Of a DNA stretch of 37,707 nucleotides, positions 1 to 6,905 are shown piece by piece. The notes beneath the pieces were generated by a model that had not been told where the DNA came from, did no database searches, and saw nothing but the letters and a program-made list of their open reading frames with translations. Position 1 is the first letter of the stretch. The number at the start of each line of letters is the position of its first letter. The DNA is taken from positions 1-37,707 of the forward strand of contig CAIYES010000524.1 of NCBI GenBank assembly GCA_903925275.1. Reading direction: 5' to 3'. The DNA comes from an uncultured Bacteroidales bacterium. GTDB taxonomy: Bacteria > Bacteroidota > Bacteroidia > Bacteroidales > FEN-979. The position numbers and the translations under genes were made by a program.

Positions 1-1
1 A

Positions 2-226
2 CCCATGTGGATTGCCCGCCTGGGGTTACCCTTCATTACCCTGTTCAGTAAGTTATCGGGAATTAAACCATTGTACACCAGTGAATCCCTGACCATCATC
101 ACTGAAGGCAATCGTATGATCAGCAATGCCAAAGCAAGAACTGAACTGAATTTTAACCCCCGCCCCCTGACAGAAACGATTAAAGACTTTCTGATCTGGC
201 TGAAGGAAAACGGAAACCTGCAATAA
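2..226 (+). CDS. NAD-dependent epimerase/dehydratase family protein, C-terminal end (partial)
   Basis: Only the last 74 codons are in the window; the reading frame is open to the left edge, so the start is missing. The visible tail ends with NAKARTELNFNPRPLTETIK followed by a short helix. This is the usual C-terminus of extended short-chain dehydrogenases of the dihydroflavonol-reductase / 3-beta-hydroxysteroid dehydrogenase type, where the substrate-side lobe finishes with a 'kA..eLgf.Pr.l.e.l' motif. The Rossmann fold and the YxxxK catalytic site lie outside the window, so the substrate cannot be inferred from this fragment. The stop lies 9 nt before the next gene, a steroid 5-alpha-reductase homologue, so the two are probably co-transcribed. 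A redox pair acting on a steroid or isoprenoid-like substrate is possible but is inference only. Confidence 0.75.
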   Translation, partial: PMWIARLGLPFITLFSKLSGIKPLYTSESLTIITEGNRMISNAKARTELNFNPRPLTETIKDFLIWLKENGNLQ

Positions 227-235
227 CTTCTCTGC

Positions 236-1000
236 ATGAAAGAATCTACTTTTTATTTAATTGTTTATGCATGGATCGCCATGGCAATTTTTATTTTTCC
301 GCTGGTGATAAAATTTGTAGCGCCTTATGGCCGGCATGCAACCATGAAATGGGGTGCCATGATCGATAACCGGACAGGCTGGATATTGATGGAGTTGCCT
401 GCTCTGCTTGTATTTACAGGGTTTTACCTCTTTGGTACAGGAAGTCGTCCGGCAGTGACATGGGTGTTTTTTGGCATGTGGGTATTGCATTATATCAACC
501 GGACAGTTATTTTCCCTTTCCGGATTCGCACCAAAGGGAAAAAAATGCCGCTGGCCATCGTATTCATGGCTATTGGCTTTAATTTCATGAATGGATTTAT
601 CAATGGGTATTACCTTGGAACAATAGCTTCCGAGAAACAGTATCCCTTGTCGTACCTGGCTGATCCCCGCTTCATCGGAGGAATTGTTATCTTCATCCTT
701 GGAATGTTCATCAATTGGCAGTCAGACAATACTCTGATACATTTAAGGAAACCGGGTGATACAGGTTATGTTATCCCCCGTAAAGGTTTCTTCCGTTTTG
801 TCTCGTGCCCGAATCACATGGGTGAGATCATCGAATGGTCGGGGTTTGCATTGATGACATGGTGTTCGCCGGCACTTGCCTTTGCTGTTTGGACGCTGGT
901 AAACCTGATGCCGCGGGCGATTCATCATCACAAATGGTATAATGAGACTTTCCCGGATTATCCTTCGGAACGAAAGGCGCTTCTGCCGTTTATTTTATAA
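236..1000 (+). CDS. 3-oxo-5-alpha-steroid 4-dehydrogenase (steroid 5-alpha-reductase) family membrane protein
   Basis: This 254-residue polytopic protein has about six hydrophobic segments. The C-terminal block matches the steroid 5-alpha-reductase family closely: GYVIPRKGFFRFVSCPNHMG, then EIIEWSGFAL, then PRAIHHHKWY and the terminal YPSERKALLPFIL. In the family this part binds NADPH and carries the conserved NH.GE and HHKWY residues. The N-terminal half has the typical NRT.IFPFR motif. Family members reduce the delta-4 double bond of 3-oxo steroids, or act on related enone lipids. Homologues in gut Bacteroidetes have been linked to bile-acid and steroid reduction, but the substrate here is unknown. 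The gene starts 9 nt after the epimerase stop and probably forms an operon with it. Length is normal and no defects are seen. Confidence 0.92.
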   Translation: MKESTFYLIVYAWIAMAIFIFPLVIKFVAPYGRHATMKWGAMIDNRTGWILMELPALLVFTGFYLFGTGSRPAVTWVFFGMWVLHYINRTVIFPFRIRTKGKKMPLAIVFMAIGFNFMNGFINGYYLGTIASEKQYPLSYLADPRFIGGIVIFILGMFINWQSDNTLIHLRKPGDTGYVIPRKGFFRFVSCPNHMGEIIEWSGFALMTWCSPALAFAVWTLVNLMPRAIHHHKWYNETFPDYPSERKALLPFIL

Positions 1001-1015
1001 TATTCCTCCTGATCC

Positions 1016-1059
1016 CAAAAACACTGATGGGAACCACCTTTGATCAAAGTGGTTCCCAT
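1016..1059 (-). terminator. Strong hairpin followed by a U-tract on the minus strand
   Basis: Positions 1027-1059 form a nearly perfect inverted repeat with a single bulged base: ATGGGAACCAC..TTTGA pairs with TCAAAGTGGTTCCCAT. Read on the minus strand the stem is followed within a few bases by five T residues (complement of A1017-A1021), the form of an intrinsic terminator. Read on the plus strand it is followed by CCCGTTAT, with no T-run. It therefore best serves minus-strand transcription, either of the RNA described next or of clpS read-through. It could also stop the convergent 5-alpha-reductase transcript. Confidence 0.75.
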
Positions 1060-1337
1060 CCCGTTATCCTGCAGGCCGTAGCCTTTTGGAGCGCTCAAGC
1101 TACTGTTATTGTAGTTGTATTACTCAATCAGGGTTTCCCCTTCTTTTTCTTACCGATCCTTCACCTCAGTCATCTTTGCAGGCAACTCTGGTTCCGGTTC
1201 CCGCTGCAAAACTTTGCCTTTATCAACCGATCCTTGCGGATTCTGCCGTTTCCGGCCTGGCAGTGAGTGCTGAAACCTTGCGGCATCTACTTTCACCCGC
1301 CTTGCTTTGCTGAGTACTTTTTATCGCTCGCTTGAGG
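1017..1337 (-). ncRNA. Unidentified structured RNA of about 320 nt downstream of clpS
   Basis: No convincing protein is encoded here, but the minus strand is dense in RNA-like structure. Three hairpins are capped by GNRA tetraloops with 4-bp stems: GCCG-GAAA-CGGC (1245-1256), AUCC-GCAA-GGAU (1230-1241) and AGGG-GAAA-CCCU (1130-1141). A weaker one has CC-GCAA-GG (1276-1283). A 6-bp stem AGGCAA/UUGCCU joins 1214-1219 to 1180-1185. The 5' end CUCAAGC (1330-1336) pairs with GCUUGAG (1094-1100) and closes the molecule. A promoter-like TATATTTG lies just upstream and a hairpin with U-tract lies at the 3' end. The conserved cores of RNase P RNA (GAGGAAAGUCC), tmRNA and the SRP apical loop were looked for and not seen. 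The class is unknown; the structured-RNA call is inference from these features. Confidence 0.62.
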
Positions 1338-1340
1338 AAC

Positions 1341-1372
1341 CAAATATAATGCATCAGGTCAGGCAATAGCAA
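1341..1372 (-). promoter_or_regulatory. Bacteroidota-type promoter for the structured RNA
   Basis: On the minus strand TATATTTG (complement of 1341-1348) matches the -7 consensus TAnnTTTG. A TTGC (complement of 1369-1372) lies 20 nt upstream, as expected for the -33 TTG element. The predicted start is near 1335, at the base of the closing stem of the RNA. Confidence 0.55.
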
Positions 1373-1453
1373 GTTTTTTTTATGGCAGATATTAACAAAT
1401 TTCACACAAAAGTTATCAACAATTTATTAATAACTTCGATACGGGCCAGGGGG

Positions 1454-1726
1454 TTATTCAATCGAAACAGTCAGTCCCCGCAGGGTCATCTCATCGTACA
1501 AGGGTTTCAATTCGTAGTAATCACCGGATTTAACCATACACTTGCCTTTAAAATGTGCTACCATGGCACACTGTTCAGCCTGTTCCGGTTCATGTTTACA
1601 TACATCAATGAGTGTTTCAATCACAAAATCAAACGTGTTTACATCATCATTGAATAGAATTAATTCCCGTATGACCGTTTTGCTATCCTGTCGAATGGAT
1701 GAAGGATTACCTTTTTGCTTGACCAT
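1454..1726 (-). CDS. clpS: ATP-dependent Clp protease adaptor ClpS
   Basis: The protein has 90 residues. It holds the ClpS core LILFNDDVNTFDFVIETL, including the N-D-D segment that binds N-degron peptides, followed by A..VHFKG-like (AMVAHFKGKCMVKSG) and the C-terminal LRGLTVSIE. ClpS delivers proteins with destabilising N-terminal residues to ClpA or ClpC for degradation in the cytosol. The N-terminal extension (about 25 residues) is the flexible tail that enters the Clp pore. The short length is usual in Bacteroidota. The gene is divergent from the Nudix gene with overlapping promoter regions, and 117 nt separate its stop from the promoter of the downstream structured RNA. Aat, which makes Leu/Phe N-degrons, is encoded at 14972-15652. 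Confidence 0.95.
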   Translation of the reverse strand: MVKQKGNPSSIRQDSKTVIRELILFNDDVNTFDFVIETLIDVCKHEPEQAEQCAMVAHFKGKCMVKSGDYYELKPLYDEMTLRGLTVSIE

Positions 1727-1744
1727 TAAAGTGGATTTTCAGCA

Positions 1745-1752
1745 CAAAATTA
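1745..1752 (-). promoter_or_regulatory. Probable clpS -7 element
   Basis: The minus strand reads TAATTTTG, a match to TAnnTTTG, with its 3' edge 18 nt before the clpS start codon. No clear -33 TTG is visible at the expected distance. It lies back to back with the Nudix promoter in a 78-nt divergent gap. Confidence 0.4.
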
Positions 1753-1775
1753 CATAAAAAATGGTTGTAAACCTG

Positions 1776-1783
1776 TACCTTTG
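1776..1783 (+). promoter_or_regulatory. Probable -7 element for the Nudix gene
   Basis: TACCTTTG matches TAnnTTTG and ends 21 nt before the ATG at 1805. The -33 element is not obvious. Confidence 0.4.
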
Positions 1784-1804
1784 AAATAAGATACGGGTGA
1801 GGCT

Positions 1805-2470
1805 ATGGAGTTTAACGAATTTGTCCTTTTACTTGAAAAACGTTTACAACAGCCACTTCCGGGCATATCTGCACAGTTAAAAATGTCCTCCCGGGCCCGC
1901 ATTCAGAAGTTGATGAAATTTTCTCATCCGGATAGTCCCTTTCTTAGCAGTGTATTAATTCTTTTATACCCGTTGAACGGGCAAACAAGGCTGGTGTTGA
2001 TGCTAAGGCCTGAGTATTCAGGGGTTCACAGCGGACAGATCAGTTTACCTGGTGGGAAATTTGAAGAGGGTGATGATAGTCTTGTTCATACGGCTTTGCG
2101 TGAGGCACAGGAGGAGATCGGAATTGATCCTGTTTTGATCAGAATTATCGGGCAACTCACAGAAATGTATATTCCGCCAAGCAATTTCATGGTTACGCCG
2201 GTTATTGGTTATCAAACCTCGCAACCTGAGTTCACGGCTGATCCCAAAGAGGTAGCCCGTATTATCGAAATAAATATAGATGACCTGTTGGATATACAGA
2301 ATATCAGGAGAAAGAAGATAAAGTTCAGGCTTGGGTTTTCGTTAATGGTTCCTTCCTACTTCATCGACGGCAACATTATATGGGGGGCGACAGCCATGAT
2401 ATTAAGTGAATTCAGCGAGCTTGCTGCAGAAATCATGCAATCATCGGGCAAGCGTCCCGATAAGAAATGA
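1805..2470 (+). CDS. Nudix hydrolase, CoA-pyrophosphatase type
   Basis: The protein has 221 residues. Residues 79-107 contain ISLPGGK followed by TALREAQEEIGI. This is the Nudix box with the metal-binding REaqEE glutamates (R99, E100, E103, E104) preceded by the LPGGK motif typical of the CoA/8-oxo-dGTP (UPF0035) branch. LMLRPEYSGVHSGQ at 65-78 corresponds to the signature of CoA pyrophosphatases just before the box. Such enzymes cleave CoA or its derivatives to 3',5'-ADP and phosphopantetheine; specificity within the family varies. The protein is soluble, with no signal peptide. The gene is transcribed divergently from clpS and convergently with the lipoprotein gene that ends 15 nt away. Confidence 0.9.
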   Translation: MEFNEFVLLLEKRLQQPLPGISAQLKMSSRARIQKLMKFSHPDSPFLSSVLILLYPLNGQTRLVLMLRPEYSGVHSGQISLPGGKFEEGDDSLVHTALREAQEEIGIDPVLIRIIGQLTEMYIPPSNFMVTPVIGYQTSQPEFTADPKEVARIIEINIDDLLDIQNIRRKKIKFRLGFSLMVPSYFIDGNIIWGATAMILSEFSELAAEIMQSSGKRPDKK

Positions 2471-2485
2471 GTATCGGAAAAACTA

Positions 2486-3604
2486 TTATTTGGTGCTGTT
2501 TTTCGTAAAACAGAATGCACCTGGTATTCTGCCTACCGTATTTTGCCTGATAAGTGCGCCCGTTGCATTGTATTGATATACGGTGCCATTTTGCACATAA
2601 TCCTTGGCATCACTGACGTAGATATGGCCTGTGACAGGATGAATGGCGAGGCCGTAAAAAAGACGGCCTGCAGGACTGACAAGGGGCTCAACAGGAAGGG
2701 CGCTGGCCGAAACCGGCATCTGGAAGACACCATTTTTAAGAAAATAGATGGTATCGTTGGTTGGATTGATGCACAACCGGCTTGGGACCTCAGTGAGATC
2801 GGGGAATGTGAATGTTTTTTCAACCAAACGCAATTCAGGATTGATGCGGATAAGGGTAGGAACCTCAAAATTATCAAATCCTCCTGAACAGAGCACCCAT
2901 ACCTTCTGTTTTTTATCGAATACAATACCTATGGGTTCTTTTCCTGTTTGGATGCTATCAACAATGGCATCAGTGCGTGTATCGATTACAAGAATCTGCG
3001 ACCTTCGGTTGGAACTGGGTTCGCTGAAAATACCTATTGAGGTAACAAGCATATACTTATCGTACATGATCATGTTCTCTGTCCAACCATTGATTGGTAT
3101 CGTACCCGAAATTGTATTTGTTTGAAGATCAATTATTGAGACGTTCTTTTGAAGATTTGTTACATAGGCCTTGTTCGAGTCGACTATTTCGAGGAACCGC
3201 GGCGAATTCAAACCCGTGATTGTGGAGACTGATTTAAAATCTTTCAGGGAAACAACTTCAATCCGGTTTGAGTTGTTGATAACGAGGTAACCTAAATTGC
3301 GGGCAATTTTCATTGATTCAGCAACATCGCCCAGACTGCGGTTGTTTGATTTCTTGAAAATGTCCTGGATCAGGGTATTGGATTTATTCTCGATGTATGT
3401 AACCGAAGCGTTTCCCCAGTTATAATTGCCTTCATTGACAACAAAAAAACCATTTTCATAGGTTTGGGGCGTAGGCGTTGTATCAGGAGGATCAACGATC
3501 TGTTCACGAATGGGATCTTTGGAACAGGAAAAATTAAAAATCGTGATGGCAAATATGGAACAAAGAAGCGCTAATCTGTATATGTTTGAAATATTTTTCT
3601 TCAC
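2486..3604 (-). CDS. YncE/DUF5074-like beta-propeller lipoprotein (BtuG-like)
   Basis: The 372-residue precursor has a lipoprotein signal peptide ending in NFSC (Cys27). The mature part is a YVTN/NHL-type seven-bladed propeller with recurring blade strands such as NKAYVTNLQKNVSIIDLQTN, QILVIDTRTDAIVDSIQTGK and HIYVSDAKDY. It is the last gene of a three-gene minus-strand operon, 23 nt after a TonB-dependent receptor. In Bacteroides, propeller lipoproteins of this type encoded beside BtuB (BtuG) sit on the cell surface and capture vitamin B12 for the receptor. This family knowledge and the neighbourhood suggest a corrinoid-binding partner; binding itself cannot be read from the sequence. Another small ligand, such as a metal chelate, is the alternative. 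Confidence 0.8.
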   Translation of the reverse strand: MKKNISNIYRLALLCSIFAITIFNFSCSKDPIREQIVDPPDTTPTPQTYENGFFVVNEGNYNWGNASVTYIENKSNTLIQDIFKKSNNRSLGDVAESMKIARNLGYLVINNSNRIEVVSLKDFKSVSTITGLNSPRFLEIVDSNKAYVTNLQKNVSIIDLQTNTISGTIPINGWTENMIMYDKYMLVTSIGIFSEPSSNRRSQILVIDTRTDAIVDSIQTGKEPIGIVFDKKQKVWVLCSGGFDNFEVPTLIRINPELRLVEKTFTFPDLTEVPSRLCINPTNDTIYFLKNGVFQMPVSASALPVEPLVSPAGRLFYGLAIHPVTGHIYVSDAKDYVQNGTVYQYNATGALIRQNTVGRIPGAFCFTKNSTK

Positions 3605-3627
3605 TTTTCGGCGATTTGTTAAACAAT

Positions 3628-5607
3628 CTATTGCCTGTATATGCTTGGAAGTGCGAATTTTAGCGTGAATGCATAATTAATTCCGGGCATCGGCCGGTCT
3701 GCTAGTGATTGATAATCCAGATCAAATAAGTTATTGATTTGAATTTGTAAAGATAAAACAAATTTATTCAAACCAATATTCTTGCCTAAAATAATATTCG
3801 ACAAAGTGTACCCCGGCATATAGGAAAGATTATCTTTCGCTGTGAACCTGCCGCTTACATAACAAAAATTGTAATTCAGATAGAATTTCCACCGCTCGAT
3901 TGACAAAGTACTGTTTAACGTATGAACAGGTGTATAGATCAACTGTTTGCCAATTTTATGATCATACGTCGAGCTGGCTTTTTGGTAGGTTGAATGGCAG
4001 AAGTTGTAGTTATTGTCAAAGCTGAAAGTGAAATGATGTATTTCCCATTTGAAATTCGCACCGGCTTCCAATCCGCGTGCCCATACTTCATCAATGTTTT
4101 CTGGTTGCCAAAGGGTGCTGTTGCTGCTGGCTGGCAACCAGGTAATCATCTGGTAAATCCATGAATAATAGCCAGTAAGGTTCATTTCGATCGAGAATTT
4201 GCCCTCTTTTGATTTTTGCCTGAAGTTACATCCAAGTTCGACAGAATAATTTTTTTCTGGTTTAAGGTCAGGATTACCGCCAATGGTCCAGAATAAATCA
4301 TTGAGCGTTGGGTATCGGCCGTTTCGGGCAAGGTTAAGCGTGAATGACAAATCTGTTTTGTTCCAGGGAAGAAACTCAAATCCAAGGGCAGGCACAAGCG
4401 GAAGAAACGTACCATTAATCAAATCATCACGAATTACCAGTGATGTTTTAACTTTTTTGCCGATATTATAATTGATTTCGGTATAGAAACTGGTTGTAAT
4501 CCGTGTTTTCATTCCATCGTAACCATCCGACATTACCTGATCATAGGTGAAATCAATACCAGCTTTTATACTCAGGTTCCGGATTCCGGTATAGGTAAAC
4601 CTGTTTTTGTTGATCCATTGATCGTATTGATGAAATTCGTCGAATGTGCTATCCAGCCTGTAATGCATCTTTTGGTTTGCAAAGCCTGCCCTGATAAGAA
4701 GGTTGTATTTTTTTTCCACCAGTTTATAATCCAGTACGGCAAAGAGATCTTTTGAGTTCAGTTTTTCGACATGGTTTGTACTGTAGTTTGAGGCGGTCGG
4801 CGGCAGGTTCTGGTCATCCTGGTTGTATCTGAATTTTAACGACAGCAGGTGTTTATCTTTTAGTTTCCAAAAGAGTTCTTCCGACATTCCGAACAGTGAA
4901 AAGGAAGCGCTTTGCTGGTGAACTGTTTCCTGCAAAAAATCATTGTAGTAGGGGAATTTATTTGAGGAGGCTGAATAATTGAATTTTGTGTGTGATTGAA
5001 ATGATGAAGTGCCTGCGACGACATTAACATTGGTGGTATAGGTGTTGAAGCTGGCAATGGATTGCATGACAAGAAAATCAAGCCTGTTGTTCCAGTCCGG
5101 ATTGGTAACAAGGTTAATCACGCCTCCGAAAGCGCCTGAAGTATTGGAAATACCAGCAGCGCCGTAATAAATTTCAAGTCCGTCGAACTGTGACACGGGA
5201 ATGTGTGAAAGGTCGACCTGCCCGAGCATTGGGGAATTGAGGTTAATGCCATTCCATTCCACCTGGGTATGCTGGGCTGTAGTACCGCGGAAAGAGGGGG
5301 TCGCCAGCGTGCCATTCCCGTAAGATTTAATGAAGATGGTTGAATTTTGAGAGAGAATGGTTGAGAGATCCGAATTCAGATGGTTAACCAGGAAACCTGA
5401 ATCGAATTTAACCCTTTTAAAGCAATTGTTATCAGACGCATAAGTTGACTTGATCTCAAATTCCTTCAATTGGAGGGTATCCCTCAGTTTCTGGGCTGCG
5501 ATCAATAGCGGCATGCCTGAGAAACAAAGGGCAAAAAACAGCAAAACGAAGTATTTGTGCAACCTGGTCAATATCGTGGATGATCGGCGAAGACTAATAT
5601 TTAACAA
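3628..5607 (-). CDS. TonB-dependent outer-membrane receptor (BtuB-like)
   Basis: The 659-residue precursor has a hydrophobic signal region (about residues 17-38, FVLLFFALCFSGMPLLIAAQ). It is followed by LKEFEIKST as a possible TonB box, then a plug domain with FRGTTAQHTQVEWNGINLNS and GAAGISNTSGAFGGVINLV (about residues 105-170). The rest is amphipathic barrel strand sequence ending in an aromatic-rich C-terminus. The length suits a vitamin B12 or siderophore receptor rather than a SusC protein, which is near 1000 residues with a carboxypeptidase-like N-domain that is absent here. The only starts available are TTG codons: 5607, overlapping the preceding stop by 14 nt, or 5571 and 5562 nearer the signal peptide. 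It is paired with a BtuG-like lipoprotein and a T9SS surface protein. Confidence 0.88.
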   Translation of the reverse strand: MLNISLRRSSTILTRLHKYFVLLFFALCFSGMPLLIAAQKLRDTLQLKEFEIKSTYASDNNCFKRVKFDSGFLVNHLNSDLSTILSQNSTIFIKSYGNGTLATPSFRGTTAQHTQVEWNGINLNSPMLGQVDLSHIPVSQFDGLEIYYGAAGISNTSGAFGGVINLVTNPDWNNRLDFLVMQSIASFNTYTTNVNVVAGTSSFQSHTKFNYSASSNKFPYYNDFLQETVHQQSASFSLFGMSEELFWKLKDKHLLSLKFRYNQDDQNLPPTASNYSTNHVEKLNSKDLFAVLDYKLVEKKYNLLIRAGFANQKMHYRLDSTFDEFHQYDQWINKNRFTYTGIRNLSIKAGIDFTYDQVMSDGYDGMKTRITTSFYTEINYNIGKKVKTSLVIRDDLINGTFLPLVPALGFEFLPWNKTDLSFTLNLARNGRYPTLNDLFWTIGGNPDLKPEKNYSVELGCNFRQKSKEGKFSIEMNLTGYYSWIYQMITWLPASSNSTLWQPENIDEVWARGLEAGANFKWEIHHFTFSFDNNYNFCHSTYQKASSTYDHKIGKQLIYTPVHTLNSTLSIERWKFYLNYNFCYVSGRFTAKDNLSYMPGYTLSNIILGKNIGLNKFVLSLQIQINNLFDLDYQSLADRPMPGINYAFTLKFALPSIYRQ

Positions 5608-6577
5608 TTTTTTTTGAGGTGGATAACCCTGACTTCAAGGTAAAGCTGATAACGTAAAATCCTGAAGCGAAAGAGGATAGATCGAACCTGGCTTTTCTGA
5701 TAACACTGCCCCGAAAAATTACCCGTCCGGCAGCGTCAGTAATTTTTATCTCCAGTTGATCCATGTGTGGTGAAGTAATGGTGAGGTAATCCACCACCGG
5801 GTTTGGAAATATTCCTATCCCTGTCAACGGGTTTACATCAGCGGCATTATGGATCACCCCAACAGCATCGAGGTCGAAACCACCTGTGTCGAATGGTGTC
5901 GGCCAGGGATCATTAACCTTATGGCCTTGAGAATCAAAGGATATAAAGGGTGATTTAATGCACCCGACAACATCTACAATCCGGATCCGGGTAATATTGT
6001 TCAGTGCAATCCCGGTGCTGTCTTTAATATCTTCCAGATCGAACGGTGTGCCATATGTAAGGCTGTATTTCCCTGCAAGATTATTTATTTTTGTGGCATC
6101 GAGCGTTCCAAAGGTAGGAATCTGAATGCTGTCCCGGGTAAGTGATACGGCAGGAAATCGCACAAATCGCTGCCCGTCGGAGCTTACTTCAACGAAAGCC
6201 AGTTCAAGGAAGGTATCACCAAATGCATTTTCAAATATGGCAAAATCAGGACCGGGGCGATCTACAATGGGAGAATCAAAAGTCAGCAACGCCGCTCCAT
6301 GATCCCCAAGACTCACAACAAGTTCATCGGCAGGGCCGCTGGCATAAAAATCACTGCCATAGGTTGCTTTATTAACACCGACGTATGTGACAGTGGTGTC
6401 GGCGATATTGATAAACCCCCGTTCAACAGTACAATTTGATGCCCACCCAATGAAAGCAGAACTGTCTTTATACATCGCCGAGGTACCGGGAGTGCCGGCA
6501 GGAGGAGGAAACTGTGCGAAAGTACCGGTTGAATTTAACAAAACAATGAAACAAAATAATAAGCGCATTAGGGTCAT
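5594..6577 (-). CDS. T9SS-exported cell-surface protein in the BtuB/BtuG-like operon
   Basis: The first gene of the operon encodes a signal peptide (MRLLFCFIVLLNSTGTFAQ), a beta-sandwich-like domain of about 200 residues, and a type A T9SS sorting domain (GIFPNPVVDYLTI ... SGFYVISF ... KKIVKY). The central domain contains PGPDFAIFENAFGDTFLE and LAFVEVSSDGQRFVRFP, which recur in surface proteins of Bacteroidota encoded beside TonB receptors and YncE lipoproteins. The frame stays open to an ATG at 6616, but a TACTTTTG promoter element at 6614-6621 would put the transcript start near 6607, so the ATG at 6577 (or 6568) is preferred. It plausibly captures ligand at the surface, by analogy with BtuH-like accessory proteins. 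That role is inference. Confidence 0.78.
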   Translation of the reverse strand: MTLMRLLFCFIVLLNSTGTFAQFPPPAGTPGTSAMYKDSSAFIGWASNCTVERGFINIADTTVTYVGVNKATYGSDFYASGPADELVVSLGDHGAALLTFDSPIVDRPGPDFAIFENAFGDTFLELAFVEVSSDGQRFVRFPAVSLTRDSIQIPTFGTLDATKINNLAGKYSLTYGTPFDLEDIKDSTGIALNNITRIRIVDVVGCIKSPFISFDSQGHKVNDPWPTPFDTGGFDLDAVGVIHNAADVNPLTGIGIFPNPVVDYLTITSPHMDQLEIKITDAAGRVIFRGSVIRKARFDLSSFASGFYVISFTLKSGLSTSKKIVKY

Positions 6578-6613
6578 TTCAGAAAAATTCAGTTTTATCC
6601 GGGCTTTGTCATA

Positions 6614-6621
6614 CAAAAGTA
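6614..6621 (-). promoter_or_regulatory. -7 element of the TonB receptor operon
   Basis: The minus strand reads TACTTTTG, a match to TAnnTTTG. The predicted transcript start is near 6607. No cobalamin riboswitch fits in the short gap to the divergent gene, so regulation at this site is not by a B12 leader. Confidence 0.45.
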
Positions 6622-6651
6622 GAAAAAAAACAGTCGTACCTATTTATTTAT

Positions 6652-6659
6652 TAGATTTG
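6652..6659 (+). promoter_or_regulatory. -7 element of the small lipoprotein/serine hydrolase operon
   Basis: TAGATTTG matches TAnnTTTG and lies 30 nt before the ATG at 6690. It is back to back with the divergent TonB operon promoter. The -33 element is weak. Confidence 0.45.
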
Positions 6660-6689
6660 CCTCATGGTTCTTTCTGCAATTTAACTGCA

Positions 6690-6905
6690 ATGAGCACAAG
6701 ACGAGTTATTTCAATCGGCATTATCATGGCCATGTTTATCCTGATTTTTACAAGCACTTCCTGTAAGTCACGAAAGGCTGTTTGCGATTCAAACGGCATG
6801 AATAAGTCCGTGAAAATGAAGAAAAATAAAAGTGCGTATGGGGTTAAATATGGCTATAAACCTAAACCGGTCAGAAAAAATTATTTGATCCGCAATGGTC
6901 GATAA
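6690..6905 (+). CDS. Small basic lipoprotein, function unknown
   Basis: This 71-residue protein starts MSTRRVISIG, has a hydrophobic stretch and a lipobox TSTSC (Cys25). The mature part is a short, lysine-rich tail containing KMKKNKSAYGVKYGYKPKPV. The frame is open further upstream, but that part is antisense to the divergent gene and lies before the promoter element at 6652, so the ATG at 6690 is chosen. The stop overlaps the start of the next gene by 11 nt, which suggests translational coupling to the serine hydrolase. I do not recognise the family. The small basic tail could sit against the membrane or peptidoglycan. Confidence 0.7.
   Translation: MSTRRVISIGIIMAMFILIFTSTSCKSRKAVCDSNGMNKSVKMKKNKSAYGVKYGYKPKPVRKNYLIRNGR

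Noticed and set aside
1017..1337. RNase P RNA, tmRNA, 6S or SRP RNA identity for the structured RNA
   Set aside because: The RNase P core, the tmRNA 5' and tRNA-like 3' ends and the SRP apical loop were not found on either strand, and nothing resembled 6S RNA. A diverged form cannot be excluded without a covariance search.
1027..1405. Several short open frames on both strands in the clpS-5-alpha-reductase gap
   Set aside because: Their translations show no family resemblance, overlap one another and ignore the GNRA hairpins. The RNA reading explains the region better.
6387..6689. Longer N-terminus of the small lipoprotein
   Set aside because: It runs antisense through the T9SS gene and past the promoter. 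The signal peptide starts at 6690.
6578..6700. Cobalamin riboswitch upstream of the TonB receptor operon
   Set aside because: The divergent gap is too short for the roughly 200-nt fold and no B12-box-like sequence was seen.
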